A DNA stretch of 64,000 nt, taken from Vibrio sp. ED004 (GTDB taxonomy: Bacteria; Pseudomonadota; Gammaproteobacteria; Enterobacterales; Vibrionaceae). Where the stretch lies: assembly GCF_023206395.1 (NCBI RefSeq), contig NZ_CP066149.1:186001-250000 (forward strand), given 5' to 3'. The notes below the pieces were generated by a model. It made no database searches. It saw only the letters and a program-made list of their open reading frames with translations, and was not told where the DNA came from. The translations under genes and the position numbers were made by a program. Shown here piece by piece: positions 39,697-50,642 of the stretch. Position 1 is the first letter of the stretch. Each line of letters starts with the position of its first letter.

Positions 39697-41385
39697 ATGA
39701 ACAACGATAAACGCCCTCTATATATCCCTTATGCTGGTCCTGCTCTACTAAGTACCCCTCTTTTAAACAAAGGCAGCGCATTCTCTGCAGAAGAACGCAG
39801 TTCTTTCAACCTTGAAGGTTTGTTACCGGAAACAACCGAAACAATCCAAGAGCAAGTAGGACGTGCATACAAACAATATTGTAACTTCGAAAGTGATATG
39901 GATAAGCATATCTACCTTCGTAACATCCAAGACACTAATGAAACGCTTTTTTATCGTTTAGTTCAAAACCACATTTCTGAAATGATGCCTATCATTTACA
40001 CGCCAACGGTTGGCGCAGCATGTGAGAACTTCTCAAATATTTACCGTCGTGGCCGTGGTCTATTTATCTCTTACCCGAACCGCGATCGTATCGATGATCT
40101 ACTGAATAATGCGACAAACCACAATGTTAAAGTCATCGTGGTTACGGATGGTGAGCGCATTCTTGGTTTGGGAGACCAAGGTATCGGTGGTATGGGTATT
40201 CCAATCGGTAAGCTAGCACTTTACACAGCGTGTGGCGGCATCAGCCCAGCTTACATGCTACCAATCGTTCTTGATGTAGGTACAAACAACCCTCAACGTC
40301 TTGCTGACCCAATGTACATGGGCTGGCGTCATCCTCGTATCACAGGTGCTGACTACGATGCATTCGTTGAAGAGTTCATCCAAGCAGTTCAACGTCGTTG
40401 GCCTGATGCTCTAGTTCAGTTCGAAGATTTCGCACAAAAGAACGCAATGCCACTGCTTGAGCGCTACAAAGATCGCATCTGTTGTTTCAACGATGATATC
40501 CAAGGCACAGCAGCAGTAACGGTAGGTTCTCTACTTGCAGCATGTAAAGCAGCAAACAGCAAATTGTCAGACCAACGTATCACCTTCTTGGGTGCGGGTT
40601 CTGCGGGTTGTGGTATTGCTGAAGCTATCATTGCTCAAATGGTGTCTGAAGGTATCAGCGATGCACAAGCTCGCTCTCAAGTTTACATGGTTGACCGTTG
40701 GGGTCTGCTACAGGAAGGCATGCAGAACCTGCTTGATTTCCAACAGCGCCTAGTTCAAACCAACGCGAATACTAAAGATTGGGAAAGCGATGGCACTGGC
40801 TTCTCACTACTAGACGTTGTTCGTCAAGCTAAACCAACAGTATTAGTTGGTGTATCTGGTGCGCCGGGTCTGTTCAGCAAAGAAGTTATCAAAGAGATGA
40901 ACCTTCACTGCGAACGCCCTATCGTGTTCCCACTGTCGAACCCAACTAGCCGTGTTGAAGCAACGCCAAACGACATCATTCGTTGGACTGATGGCCAAGC
41001 ACTTGTTGCAACAGGTAGCCCATTTGAGCCAGTGGTTCACAATGGTACTACTTACCCAATCGCTCAGTGTAACAACAGCTACATCTTCCCTGGTATTGGC
41101 CTTGGTGTATTGGCTGTGAACGCTTCACGCATCACTGACGAAATGCTAATGGAATCAAGCCGTGCGCTTGCAACGTGTTCTCCGCTAGCAATCAACGGTT
41201 CAGGCGCTCTACTTCCACCATTGGAAGAGATCCACACGGTATCTAAGAAGATCGCTTTTGCTGTTGGTAAGAAAGCGATTGAACAAGGTGTTGCACTAGA
41301 GATCACTGAAGAAGCGCTACAACAAGCGATTGACCAGCACTTCTGGCAACCGGTTTACCGTCGCTACAAGCGTACTGCATTCTAA
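39697..41385 (+). CDS. maeA: NAD-dependent malic enzyme
   Basis: Oxidatively decarboxylates malate to pyruvate and CO2. 562 residues, near E. coli MaeA (565). Motifs: [30 protein letters not shown] in pieces with the active-site Tyr, FEDFAQKNA and [17 protein letters not shown] with metal-binding Glu/Asp, and the NAD fold [15 protein letters not shown]. Single gene with a terminator. Confidence 0.96.
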   Translation: MNNDKRPLYIPYAGPALLSTPLLNKGSAFSAEERSSFNLEGLLPETTETIQEQVGRAYKQYCNFESDMDKHIYLRNIQDTNETLFYRLVQNHISEMMPIIYTPTVGAACENFSNIYRRGRGLFISYPNRDRIDDLLNNATNHNVKVIVVTDGERILGLGDQGIGGMGIPIGKLALYTACGGISPAYMLPIVLDVGTNNPQRLADPMYMGWRHPRITGADYDAFVEEFIQAVQRRWPDALVQFEDFAQKNAMPLLERYKDRICCFNDDIQGTAAVTVGSLLAACKAANSKLSDQRITFLGAGSAGCGIAEAIIAQMVSEGISDAQARSQVYMVDRWGLLQEGMQNLLDFQQRLVQTNANTKDWESDGTGFSLLDVVRQAKPTVLVGVSGAPGLFSKEVIKEMNLHCERPIVFPLSNPTSRVEATPNDIIRWTDGQALVATGSPFEPVVHNGTTYPIAQCNNSYIFPGIGLGVLAVNASRITDEMLMESSRALATCSPLAINGSGALLPPLEEIHTVSKKIAFAVGKKAIEQGVALEITEEALQQAIDQHFWQPVYRRYKRTAF

Positions 41386-41421
41386 TAGAGCGTACTTGTT
41401 CTCAAATACCACTCTTACAAG

Positions 41422-41443
41422 AGCCTCTGCAATCGCAGGGGCT
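41422..41443 (+). terminator. intrinsic terminator of maeA
   Basis: AGCCTCTGC / GCAGGGGCT stem with a 4-base loop, then TTTTT. Confidence 0.88.
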
Positions 41444-41536
41444 TTTTTCTTTACACTGTCTTGTCTTTTTAACTGATTTTTCTCATTTTTATTTGGTATT
41501 ATCGAGCACTCAAAAATTAATGCTCAGTCAAGGACC

Positions 41537-42346
41537 ATGCCGAGAGTGAAATTCGATTCTCACATTTACCGTAGCTACCTATCAAAAGCTTACAAAAAAC
41601 TGCAAGGTTTTCTGTTTGGCGCTTTCCTCGTGTTCTTAGTAGGCAGCGCTTCGGTTATTGCGATCGATTATTGGGTTTCATGGCAAGCAGAAGATCGCAT
41701 CATTTACGATATTGATGAAGTGCCTGAGCTTGAAGTTGCAGTGGTGCTTGGTACCAGCAAGTATTTGGGCAGAACACTCAACGACTATTATAAGTATCGA
41801 ATCGAAGCCGCGATTGAGCTCTTCGACCGTGAAAAAGTCGACCAGTTTCTGTTAAGTGGTGATAACGCTCACCGCTCTTACAATGAGCCGTGGACCATGA
41901 AACGCGATTTGCTGAAAGCGGGTGTGCCTGATGAGCGCATTAATCTCGATTATGCAGGGTTTAGAACATTAGACTCGATTGTTCGTGCTAAAAAGATCTT
42001 TGATACCGACAACTTCCTGATCATCACTCAGAAATTCCACTGTGAAAGAGCACTGTTTATCGCTAATTCTTACGATATACACGCGCAATGTTTAGCGGTT
42101 TCAGGCCCTACTCACCATTCGGGTACGTCTATCCGTTTACGTGAAGTTTTTGCGCGTGCGAAGGCGTTCTTAGACTTGTATATTATGGGGACAACGCCAA
42201 AGTTCCTTGGACCTAAAGAGCCGATTCAACCGAGTCCAAAACCGGAATCATTTCCGATTCCAAACCCTATGACTGACCCCTCTGTAAACCCTGTTGTAGA
42301 TCCTACAACAAGCCCTATTACAGACCCAGCAGAGACGGATGTGTAG
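41537..42346 (+). CDS. sanA: SanA/YdcF-like (DUF218) membrane protein
   Basis: Inner-membrane protein with the DUF218/ElyC domain, linked in E. coli to envelope barrier function (vancomycin exclusion). Membrane helix at about 24-46 (FLFGAFLVFLVGSASVIAIDYW), then the domain with AVVLGTSKYLGRTLNDYYKYRIEAAIEL, FLLSGDNAHRSYNEPWTMK and FLIITQKFHCERALFIA. The 269-residue length exceeds E. coli SanA (239) by a Pro-rich tail, about 226-269, with repeated PxxNPxxDP units, which is unusual. Confidence 0.88.
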   Translation: MPRVKFDSHIYRSYLSKAYKKLQGFLFGAFLVFLVGSASVIAIDYWVSWQAEDRIIYDIDEVPELEVAVVLGTSKYLGRTLNDYYKYRIEAAIELFDREKVDQFLLSGDNAHRSYNEPWTMKRDLLKAGVPDERINLDYAGFRTLDSIVRAKKIFDTDNFLIITQKFHCERALFIANSYDIHAQCLAVSGPTHHSGTSIRLREVFARAKAFLDLYIMGTTPKFLGPKEPIQPSPKPESFPIPNPMTDPSVNPVVDPTTSPITDPAETDV

Positions 42347-42541
42347 AAAACTACACATTTTGAATTTGTTGCCTCACATTTCCCCACTGTTACACAAAAA
42401 CACACCAACACGCCTTTATTAACTTAGGTAACATTCTCCCAACAAAGTCTGACCCTACATCAAGCTATATACCTCGAAATAATAAGCACGGCTCAATGAA
42501 GTTATGCACCTATAAAACGAGGATAACAAAAGGAGCGTCTT

Positions 42542-43912
42542 ATGACGGCACTTGTTACTACACTGAAACACTGGTTGTTCACCCGCAACAGCATGATATT
42601 AATTGGTAATTTCATGTTATTTGCTCTGTTAATCAATACCCTCCCTTTCGAAACACAAGTCAATACTGGTCTGAGTATTCTCGTGTTTGTCGCCGTTTTA
42701 TGGTTAACCGAAGCAATTCACGTCAGCATTACTGCTCTGCTCGTTCCACTCTTAGCTGTGTTGTTTGGTGTGTTCAACACATCGGCTGCATTGGCAAACT
42801 TCTCGAACCCAATCATCTTCCTATTCATGGGTGGTTTTGCCCTTGCTGCTGCGCTCAACAAGCAAGAGCTCGATAAGGCGATTGCCGACAAAGTACTGCT
42901 GATTGCAAAAGGCAGAATGTCGGTGGCGGTGTTCATGCTATTCGGTGTGAGTGCGGGTTTATCGATGTGGATTTCGAACACAGCAACCACTGCAATGATG
43001 CTTCCCCTCGTTCTTGGCATCATGAACAAAGTTGACCAAAGTGAAGACCGCAACACGTACGTGTTCGTGCTGCTGGGTATCGCTTACTGTGCTTCGATTG
43101 GTGGGATCGCGACCTTGGTGGGTAGCCCACCGAACGCAATCGCAGCCGCTGAAGTGGGTTTGAGCTTTACTGAGTGGATGGCGCTAGGTCTTCCAATCTC
43201 ACTTATCTTGATGCCAATCGCGATGTTCATTCTTTATGTGATGACGAAGCCTAAGCTTGACCACAAATTCGAGTTAGACCACGCACCTGTTGAGTGGACA
43301 AACAGCAAAAAAATCACGCTGTCTATCTTCTTACTAACGGTTACGCTTTGGATTTTCGGTAAGCCAATTAATGCAATGATCGGCGGCTTCTCTAAGTTCG
43401 ACAGTTTGGTAGCGATTGGTGCGATTGTACTATTAGGCGCTTCTAGAGCGGTTGAGTGGAAAGATGTTGAGAAGACGACAGACTGGGGTGTATTAATCCT
43501 GTTCGGTGGCGGTATCTGTCTAAGTAACATTCTTAAAGCAACAGGCACCAGCGTTTTCCTAGCACACTCACTGAGTGGCTTCTTAGAAACAGCAGGCGTT
43601 CTACTAACGATTCTAGCGGTAGTTGCATTCGTAGTGTTCCTAACTGAATTCGCAAGTAACACAGCCAGTGCAGCGCTTCTGGTGCCGGTATTCGCAACCA
43701 TCGCTGAAGCACTTGGTATGTCGCCAGTTATCTTGTCTGCACTGATCGCTGTTGCTGCGTCTTGTGCCTTCATGCTTCCTGTTGCAACACCACCAAACGC
43801 AATTGTATTTGCCTCTGGTCATATCAAGCAGAAAGAGATGATGCGAATCGGTATGGTACTAAACCTAGTTTGTATCCTAGTACTGACACTGTTCGCTTGG
43901 ATTTTCTGGTAA
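42542..43912 (+). CDS. DASS (SLC13) family sodium/dicarboxylate-type transporter
   Basis: A 456-residue inner-membrane carrier with about eleven hydrophobic segments. It shows the paired SNT/SNTA motifs of this family, [18 protein letters not shown] near 140 and [20 protein letters not shown] near 365, each preceded by a hairpin ([15 protein letters not shown]), which bind Na+ and the carboxylate. Substrate likely a C4-dicarboxylate or sulfate-like anion; cannot be narrowed. AGGAG upstream. Confidence 0.9.
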   Translation: MTALVTTLKHWLFTRNSMILIGNFMLFALLINTLPFETQVNTGLSILVFVAVLWLTEAIHVSITALLVPLLAVLFGVFNTSAALANFSNPIIFLFMGGFALAAALNKQELDKAIADKVLLIAKGRMSVAVFMLFGVSAGLSMWISNTATTAMMLPLVLGIMNKVDQSEDRNTYVFVLLGIAYCASIGGIATLVGSPPNAIAAAEVGLSFTEWMALGLPISLILMPIAMFILYVMTKPKLDHKFELDHAPVEWTNSKKITLSIFLLTVTLWIFGKPINAMIGGFSKFDSLVAIGAIVLLGASRAVEWKDVEKTTDWGVLILFGGGICLSNILKATGTSVFLAHSLSGFLETAGVLLTILAVVAFVVFLTEFASNTASAALLVPVFATIAEALGMSPVILSALIAVAASCAFMLPVATPPNAIVFASGHIKQKEMMRIGMVLNLVCILVLTLFAWIFW

Positions 43913-43967
43913 GCAATAAATGCTCCCCTAAACGGGCTGCAGTTCCCCCACTCAGCCAATATAAAAA

Positions 43968-44000
43968 GCCCGCTCAACATGAAACATACACTGAGCGGGC
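43968..44000 (-). terminator. terminator for the minus strand (glpM side)
   Basis: GCCCGCTCA / TGAGCGGGC stem with a 15-base loop; the minus strand continues into TTTTTATAT. Confidence 0.75.
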
Positions 44001-44033
44001 ATCCAAAGAAACAATAAAACGCTTTTCCCTTTT

Positions 44034-44056
44034 GGTGGCTCTTCGCCACCTTTTTT
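44034..44056 (+). terminator. terminator of the DASS transporter gene
   Basis: GGTGGC / GCCACC stem with a 5-base loop followed by six T residues. Confidence 0.85.
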
Positions 44057-44122
44057 GTTTCTAAACTCTAGCCTTCCAATTTTTAGCTAACCAGCTCATC
44101 AATGACTAAATCGCACTGGGTA

Positions 44123-44473
44123 CTAGATTGCACTCGGGACTAGACGCGTCCAACCCAACAGCAACATAGATGCACACAGAACCCACACGACAGTTGCCAA
44201 TGACAACGTCGACACCAAGTTGTAGCGATAACTAAACACATAGACCGCACCAAGATAAGCCGCGTATGGCACAAGAGAAAACAGGCCAAACAAGGCTGTG
44301 GTTCGCAACTCCACCATGGTTTGTTCCGTGCCGACAATGTAGTGGGCAATCAAAGCAAAAGTAGGAAACAGCGGCACAAGGCCAGAGATATAAAAGCTCT
44401 TACTTTTCGACAACAGCGCAATCAATAAAACAGCCGCTGCACCCAGCAAGCATTTAAAGAACAGGGAAATCAT
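44123..44473 (-). CDS. glpM: GlpM-family membrane protein
   Basis: A 116-residue inner-membrane protein with four hydrophobic segments, matching the GlpM family (about 109 residues) first described in Pseudomonas, where it affects alginate production. Typical start: FKCLLGAAAVLLIALLSKSKSFYISGLVPLFPTFALIAHY when read in parts. No glycerol gene is nearby, so the role here is open. Confidence 0.85.
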   Translation of the reverse strand: MISLFFKCLLGAAAVLLIALLSKSKSFYISGLVPLFPTFALIAHYIVGTEQTMVELRTTALFGLFSLVPYAAYLGAVYVFSYRYNLVSTLSLATVVWVLCASMLLLGWTRLVPSAI

Positions 44474-44542
44474 TTCAATACGTTATCCAAACAAACCAAC
44501 AAAAGGCTCTAGAGGGTAAACTCATATAGCGCCCATAAAAAC

Positions 44543-44569
44543 GCCACACGTCACATATGCACGTGTGGC
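44543..44569 (-). terminator. terminator of the frameshifted GGDEF gene
   Basis: GCCACACGT / ACGTGTGGC stem; the minus strand continues into GTTTTTATG. Confidence 0.8.
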
Positions 44570-44597
44570 TTATTAAGTAATCAAAACAATTTGCAGA

Positions 44598-45892
44598 TTA
44601 GTGACTCAAGATCACCTGATTGCGTCCTGAGTGTTTAGCTTGATAGAGCGCTTCATCGGCGCGAGCTATCGTCTCTGTCACCCTCTCTTGTTTCATCTCA
44701 GCGATGCCAATACTGCAAGTCAGCGGGTCGCCATGAACCCAAAGGTGCTGGCTGACTAAGAGTCGAATTTTCTCAGCCTTTCTTTGTGCTTCGCCAAGAT
44801 CAGTCTCTGGGCAAAAAACGATAAATTCTTCACCGCCCCAACGCACCAGTTTATCGATCGCACTGATAGAGCTGCCCACTACCATGCTGAATTCACGCAG
44901 AATATGGTCACCCATTTGGTGTCCGTATTTGTCGTTCACACTCTTAAAGTAATCAATATCGAGATAGAGCATACTCAGCTTACCGTGGCCTTGCTTCACG
45001 TGCTGCGATTGCATCTTCAACCAATCACGAACTGCGTGTCGATTGAGAATCCCCGTTAGCTCATCACGGTGCGCTTTCTCAGAGAATTCAAAGTTCTGTT
45101 CTCTCAATGCTCGGTTCACGTTCTTTAAGTGGTTGTGTCTCTTCTCTGCAATCACCATACGCTTTCTTGAGCGATGTAATTCTGAAAGTAAGAACACAGT
45201 GCCCGTGCCGACCCAGATAAATAGCAAGATCAAGAACAAGCTTTCCGCAGAGATATACGAGCCTTCAAACTCAATGCTGCGAATAACAATTCGATGATGG
45301 CCTAGCTTCGCACCCGATGCGGTAGCAAATTCGACCATATTCACGTTCGAATATTCCGGCGCTGAGTGCTCTAACGCCACATCATTGTCGGCTAACCACC
45401 ATGTCATCACTTGCAGGTTTTTGATCGGAATCTCAATCACACCACCATCGATTCCTGGAGAAAACTCCATCCCGTTGTACTTGTGTGTGACTCGTCATCA
45501 GGAACAGAATAAGCAGGATTGTAGTTGCGTAAGTAAGTTCTCAAACGGCCACTAGAGTCCGCCTCCGCATGGTAATCAATATTTACTCTAAAGGTGTGAT
45601 ACTGAGAGAGATCGAGGCCTTCGGTAATGTCTGGATTAATACGAATCGACAGGCCGCAATAAGGCCAAGGATATTCCGACTCTTTAAGTTCACAGTCGAG
45701 AATATACTGCCCATTTTCGTAGGATAATTGGGATGTACTGACGCCCCTATCAACTCGATCGCTGGTAGCGATAAATTCATATTTATCAGGGGTTATTGCT
45801 GTTATCACACGATTTCCGCTCACACGGTAATACTGCACAATGGCAAGCGTTGCGATAACGAGAAATATAACAATCTTATGGATCCACTTCAC
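44598..45892 (-). pseudogene. membrane diguanylate cyclase (GGDEF), frameshifted
   Basis: Makes the second messenger c-di-GMP. The first frame (45892-45437) has a membrane helix (KIVIFLVIATLAIVQYY) and a periplasmic sensory region up to PDDESH; the second (45470-44598) goes on with GMEFSPGIDGGVIEIP, another membrane helix (LFLILLFIWVGTGTVFLL), a coiled coil and the GGDEF domain with DELTGILNRHA, LDIDYFKSVNDKYGHQMGD and the active site RWGGEEFIVF. The frame changes in a CACACA run at 45483-45489, where one CA too many or one base too few separates ESH from KYNGMEF. With the frame restored the chain would be about 431 residues. Confidence 0.87.
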
Positions 45893-46196
45893 GTTTAAGC
45901 TTCCGGCTTAAGGTCCCTATAGTTGGGATTTCACGATAAAAAAACAAGTCAGATAAATTAGTGATCTTAATACCAATAAATCACTAAAAAACGTTATATC
46001 ACGCCCGAACAAAATGTCATACTATATTTTTATGCATGTATTTGCTGTTGATTATTCACGGCCAGAATCAAGTAATATTGCGTATAAAAACAGGTTCTAT
46101 TTGTTATACTCATCGCATAATCATCGTTAACCGTACTGCCTGCTCACAGCGCAATCGAGTCGACGAAATAATAATCAAAATACAACGAGTAATGTC

Positions 46197-47021
46197 ATGT
46201 CTTTATTAGCAAAAGGAACACTCAAAAAGATGAGTGCTTCCCTTGATGGCGCGGTTACCTACCGTTTGCCTGTAGGCGAAGAGTTTGTAGAACTAAACCC
46301 TCTGATTGGTAAAACCATCAACCTCACCCACACTGGCAATATTTTTTGCTGCTCATGCGGTAAGAAAACCAAAAAGAGCTACTCTCAAGGCCACTGTTTT
46401 GTGTGCATGAAAAAGCTAGCGAGCTGCGACATGTGCATCATGAAACCAGAGACTTGTCACTACGATGAGGGAACGTGTCGCGAGCCTCAATGGGGTGAAG
46501 AAAACTGCATGGTTGATCACTTCGTTTACCTATCGAACACGTCTAGCCTTAAGGTTGGTATCACGCGTCACACTCAAATCCCAACACGTTGGATTGACCA
46601 AGGTGCGACTCAAGGCCTACCTATCTTGAAAGTAAAAACTCGTCAGATTTCTGGCCTGATTGAAGTTGAATTGGCAAAACACATCGCCGACAAAACCAAC
46701 TGGCGCACGCTGTTAAAAGGCGATGGCGACGATATGGAATTGGTCGAAAAAGCAAAAGAACTGTTGCCATTGGTTGAGGATAAAATCCAAGAGATCCGAG
46801 CAAAGTTTGGTGACGATGCTATCGAAATTCTGAGTGAGAACATCACTTCATTGAGCTACCCAGTTGAACAGCACCCAGTTAAGATTGTGTCGCACAACTT
46901 CGATAAGAACCCTGAGGTATCTGGTGTGCTGCAAGGCATTAAAGGCCAATACCTAATCTTAGATACGGGCGTAATTAACATCCGTAAATTTGGCTCTTAC
47001 GAAGTTGAGGTTTCTGCATAA
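46197..47021 (+). CDS. DUF2797 family protein
   Basis: A 274-residue protein of the DUF2797 family. N-terminal part with a zinc-binding cluster: FCCSCGKKTKKSYSQGHCFVCMKKLASCDMC and CHYDEGTC read in pieces, nine Cys and two His. Then HFVYLSNTSSLKVGITRHTQIPTRWIDQGA, whose VYLxxxxxxKVGITR pattern is like the GIY-YIG nuclease fold. Function not known; nucleic-acid contact is a fair guess. Ends before a bidirectional terminator. Confidence 0.85.
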   Translation: MSLLAKGTLKKMSASLDGAVTYRLPVGEEFVELNPLIGKTINLTHTGNIFCCSCGKKTKKSYSQGHCFVCMKKLASCDMCIMKPETCHYDEGTCREPQWGEENCMVDHFVYLSNTSSLKVGITRHTQIPTRWIDQGATQGLPILKVKTRQISGLIEVELAKHIADKTNWRTLLKGDGDDMELVEKAKELLPLVEDKIQEIRAKFGDDAIEILSENITSLSYPVEQHPVKIVSHNFDKNPEVSGVLQGIKGQYLILDTGVINIRKFGSYEVEVSA

Positions 47022-47079
47022 TTTGTAGAACTTGAGCGCTTCTAATTGTTAGCGATCTGTCGCTGATAGCCAAAACGAA

Positions 47080-47113
47080 AAATGCCCTGAAGCTCATTAC
47101 TTCAGGGCATTTT
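47080..47113. terminator. bidirectional terminator between DUF2797 and GGDEF genes
   Basis: AAATGCCCTGAA / TTCAGGGCATTT perfect 12-bp stem between convergent genes. Confidence 0.9.
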
Positions 47114-47146
47114 AAATTAAAAACCAGTGTTACTTATTATCAGGAT

Positions 47147-48397
47147 CTAAAGCGCGACCACATCGCCACACACGCGATTCTTACCAGCCGCTTTCGCGCG
47201 ATAAAGGGATTGGTCGGTCACATTCACAAGCGCATCGATAGAAACCGTTCCTTCACAAGCTCGGCTATCACTCACACCGATACTCACACTCACATTAAAG
47301 CGAATGTGCTCATCAATCTTAAATTCGGTTTGATTAAACTGCTCTCGGATCTGATCAGAGACTTGACGCGAAACCTGAGGCGACGCATTTGGGATAAATA
47401 CGATGAACTCTTCACCGCCCCATCGACCTGCAACACCGCCCACAGCCTCAACATTACGTTTGGTAATATCAGCCAATGCGCAAATCACCTCATCACCCAC
47501 CATGTGCCCGTAGGTATCATTGATCGATTTAAAGTCATCGATATCGAGCAGCATACACACGAGGTGAATCTCAGAGACAAGGTGCTCTCTCAGCCACTCA
47601 TAAATCGCTCTGCGGTTAAGCAAATCGGTCATTTCATCGTAATTCGCTTGGTGAACTAACTGTCTTTCCAACATCACCTTTTGAGTCACGTCTTCGAGCA
47701 CGACCTGAACCGCAGGCTGGCCTTTCCAAGTGATCGCATTATCGTAGATATTGAAGAAGCGATGAACACCATCTAAACCAATATTTTCGACCACATTGCT
47801 CATGCCTGAAGGCTTACCCGAAATCACCGATTGGTAACGTTGATAGATGCTTTCGACATTTTGCTTCGGTACCAAATCGAGTATAGAGTCTAGCTTCAAG
47901 GCTTGCTCAATCGACTCTCCACCTTGAAGTTTTACCCAAGATTGGTTAACCATTAACGGCTTAAAATCTCGATGAACCAAGATGCCCTGACCGGATTGCA
48001 TGATCATATCGTGGTACATCTTGTCTTGCTCGCGCACTACGTTTTGTAGCTGAATCGCAGGAGAAAGATCGATAACCGTTACTTGCAGTGCTGGCCTCCC
48101 TTGCCATTCAGTGACATGGTCGATAGAGAACACAGTGAACTCTCTGTCATGGCGATCAACATTGGTGTAAGTATGCACCTGCGGGTCGCGTTGACCACTG
48201 ACGGTTTCAAGGTAATTTTGGTAGGCGAGAACGTGAAACTCTTCTGGAATGAGGTCCAGAAAGCTATCTATATTGGAAAGTAGTTCTTCGGGTGATTGGT
48301 ATCCATAAATACGAGCATAATTAGCGTCAACACTAACTACATTCATATCTTGAATAGTTATTACGCCGTACGTGGATTCGAAATTTATTGAAGACAT
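47147..48397 (-). CDS. PAS-GGDEF diguanylate cyclase
   Basis: A 416-residue soluble protein from the ATG at 48397, where CGGAG is 7 bases upstream; the open frame begins 27 codons earlier without a ribosome site. Two PAS sensor domains (about 5-120, YGVITIQDMNVVSVDANYARIYGYQSPEEL; and about 125-240, QGILVHRDFKPLMVNQSWVK) are followed by a GGDEF domain with DEMTDLLNRRAIYEWL, LDIDDFKSINDTYGHMVGDEV and active site RWGGEEFIVF. Makes c-di-GMP in response to an unknown signal. The upstream RxxD inhibitory site is not obvious. Confidence 0.93.
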   Translation of the reverse strand: MSSINFESTYGVITIQDMNVVSVDANYARIYGYQSPEELLSNIDSFLDLIPEEFHVLAYQNYLETVSGQRDPQVHTYTNVDRHDREFTVFSIDHVTEWQGRPALQVTVIDLSPAIQLQNVVREQDKMYHDMIMQSGQGILVHRDFKPLMVNQSWVKLQGGESIEQALKLDSILDLVPKQNVESIYQRYQSVISGKPSGMSNVVENIGLDGVHRFFNIYDNAITWKGQPAVQVVLEDVTQKVMLERQLVHQANYDEMTDLLNRRAIYEWLREHLVSEIHLVCMLLDIDDFKSINDTYGHMVGDEVICALADITKRNVEAVGGVAGRWGGEEFIVFIPNASPQVSRQVSDQIREQFNQTEFKIDEHIRFNVSVSIGVSDSRACEGTVSIDALVNVTDQSLYRAKAAGKNRVCGDVVAL

Positions 48398-48723
48398 TGC
48401 CAACTCCGCATTATAGCTATACTTCACGAACTGGAGCATAACAACACATCCTGCCAACGCTTCCACACAATCTATCACACGCTAGGGACATTAATATGCC
48501 ATCTAGTATATCGTACTGTCGCGGCCTTCTCTACAACTCAATCGTTAACACGAGTTAGTAAAAGTAGACAAGCATCTCAATCCCATTATTCGCGTCAAAA
48601 AACAGAAATAGATAACCTATACCAATGTAACCATTATCCTTTTCTATTTTTGGCTTTAATCTGATGAAAGAACCCGCCCCCTACCACTTCAAATCCTGTT
48701 CGCTATTCTTTTAAACCTACGAG

Positions 48724-49608
48724 CTATTCATTCCAATCAGAGAAGTAGGAAACTAAGAAGTCGATAGCCAACCGTGCTCTCTGAGGAAGAAAACGACGGT
48801 TCTGATAAACAATCCAACTGCTTGTGCCCGATCCCCAATACTCTTCTAACACAGGAACGAGTTTTCCATTGCTAAGGCCACCATTGAAGCTGCTTTTAGG
48901 AAGATAAACGATACCAAGCCCCTCTTCGCAAGCTTTCAGTACCGCGCTTGAATTGTTGCTTCTCCAACGACCATGCACTCTTACTGCAGTTAGCGGCTTT
49001 CCATCCTTCTCGAACAACCACTGGTCACTGTTGGCGATAATACAGCTGTGCAACTTGAGTTGTTCTGGATTCGCTGGCGTACCAAACTCAGCAATGTAAT
49101 CTTTGCTTGCTGCCGCGGCCATCGGGCGATCAACCAGTTTTCTTGCCACCAGCCCTGAATCGTCTAATCGACCGTAGCGAATGGCGAAGTCGATACCATC
49201 CTCGATGAAGTTCACCATCTTGGTGTTGAAGTTCATTTCAATAGTCAGATCAGGATGATCTTTCGCAAATTCCATCAGCGCCGCGGCAACATGATTCTCA
49301 GCAAATGCGCCCGCCGCACTGACACGTAAAGTACCGCTAAGCTGAGTTTGCTGAGACGTGACTTGTTCATTCGCTTGTTGCAGCCCAATCACCAAGTCTT
49401 TGCACTGTTGGTAATAAGTATGCCCAGACTCGGTCAAACTCACCATACGTGTTGAACGCGCAAGCAGAGCCACCCCCACTCTCTCTTCCAATCTTGAAAC
49501 CTGCCGACTCACATGGCTGGTACTGCAACCTAACTGTTTGGCGGCAGCTGAAAAGCCGTGGCATTCGGCGACCGCAACAAATTCATTAATCCCTTCAAAG
49601 CTATCCAT
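48724..49608 (-). CDS. LysR-family transcriptional regulator
   Basis: A 294-residue regulator of the LTTR subgroup with the GINEFVAVAECHGFSAAAKQLGCSTSHVSRQVSRLEERVGVALLARSTRMVSLTESG helix-turn-helix (read in parts, residues 4-60) and a substrate-binding domain. It is divergent from the DJ-1/PfpI gene at 49816 across a 207-base gap, so that gene is its likely target together with itself. Confidence 0.93.
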   Translation of the reverse strand: MDSFEGINEFVAVAECHGFSAAAKQLGCSTSHVSRQVSRLEERVGVALLARSTRMVSLTESGHTYYQQCKDLVIGLQQANEQVTSQQTQLSGTLRVSAAGAFAENHVAAALMEFAKDHPDLTIEMNFNTKMVNFIEDGIDFAIRYGRLDDSGLVARKLVDRPMAAAASKDYIAEFGTPANPEQLKLHSCIIANSDQWLFEKDGKPLTAVRVHGRWRSNNSSAVLKACEEGLGIVYLPKSSFNGGLSNGKLVPVLEEYWGSGTSSWIVYQNRRFLPQRARLAIDFLVSYFSDWNE

Positions 49609-49815
49609 ACTTAATCTACTCGCATTCTATCTTTGCTATATAGCAACAATGTTTTGCCTGTTTCGCATATTATCACCTAATTGGTTTGGAACTAGTATTA
49701 GATACAACAAGACGACGATAGCTAAGTAACAACACGGTACCTAGATCTAAGCTCTAAGCGCCTAACGAAAAGCGTCTGCACCTAAATAAAAAACAGCAGC
49801 TCAAAGGGATGAATC

Positions 49816-50487
49816 ATGAAAAAAATACTAATTCCAGTAACTAACCACGCAACACTTGGCGATACAGACCAAGCTAACGGTACTTACGCTCCAGAACTTA
49901 CCCACGCTCTGAAAGAGATCATGGCTGCTGGGTTCGAATACGACATCGCTTCTATCAATGGTGGCAAAGCGCCACTCTACGGAACGGATATTGAGGGAGA
50001 TGTGGTTAATGCTGATATCTTGGCGGATGATGATTTCCAAAACCGCATTAACAACACGATTCCAGTAAGCCAAATCAATGCAGAAAGCTACGACGCTATC
50101 TTCTACCCAGGTGGATTCGGTTTGCTTTCAGACTTAGCAGCCAACGAGCAGTTCGCTAGCATCGCCGCAAAGCATTATGAAGATGGTGGTATTGTCGCGG
50201 CAGTATGTCACGGCCCAGCAGCCCTACTTCCTATCGTACTGAGCAACGGCGAGAAGCTACTAAGCTCTAAATCGGTGACTGGCTTTACACGTGAAGAAGA
50301 GATCGACTTTGGCACCATCAACGACATTCCATTCCTACTGGAAGAGTCGCTTGCTCGTAGTGCAGCACGTTTCAACAAGGTTCAACCTTGGCAAGAGCTT
50401 GTGATTGTTGATGAGCGAGTGATTACAGGTCAGAACCCAACCAGCGCACACGCAGTGGGTGTCGCCATTGTTGAGCAGCTCTCTTAG
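49816..50487 (+). CDS. DJ-1/PfpI family protein (Hsp31-type)
   Basis: A 223-residue class I amidotransferase-like protein. The nucleophile elbow is AAVCHGPAALLP with Cys near 137, after YDAIFYPGGFGLLSDL, which gives the Glu/Gly part of the site; C-terminal region VDERVITGQNPTSAHAVG holds the conserved NPxS. Members act as glyoxalase III, deglycase or chaperone-like stress proteins. Divergent LysR regulator next to it. AAAGGGATG ribosome site. Confidence 0.9.
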   Translation: MKKILIPVTNHATLGDTDQANGTYAPELTHALKEIMAAGFEYDIASINGGKAPLYGTDIEGDVVNADILADDDFQNRINNTIPVSQINAESYDAIFYPGGFGLLSDLAANEQFASIAAKHYEDGGIVAAVCHGPAALLPIVLSNGEKLLSSKSVTGFTREEEIDFGTINDIPFLLEESLARSAARFNKVQPWQELVIVDERVITGQNPTSAHAVGVAIVEQLS

Positions 50488-50545
50488 TCGAATCGCTGTC
50501 TTGATTAAGTCACTGGCGCTAACTAAATAAGCGCGGTGAAACGAA

Positions 50546-50593
50546 AAAGAGCATACTTCCTACTCAATATTATTGAGAGAAGTATGCTCTTTT
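50546..50593. terminator. bidirectional terminator between DJ-1 and aminotransferase genes
   Basis: AAAGAGCATACTTC / GAAGTATGCTCTTT, a 14-bp stem with an inner CTCAATATTATTGAG hairpin. Confidence 0.88.
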
Positions 50594-50642
50594 CTAATTC
50601 TGTCGCTATTAAGTGCTAGTGCCTTATTGCTAATTACTTCTA

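Noticed and set aside
43234..43773. 179-codon frame on the minus strand inside the DASS transporter gene
   Set aside because: Mirrors the codon pattern of the sense gene and has no start signal.
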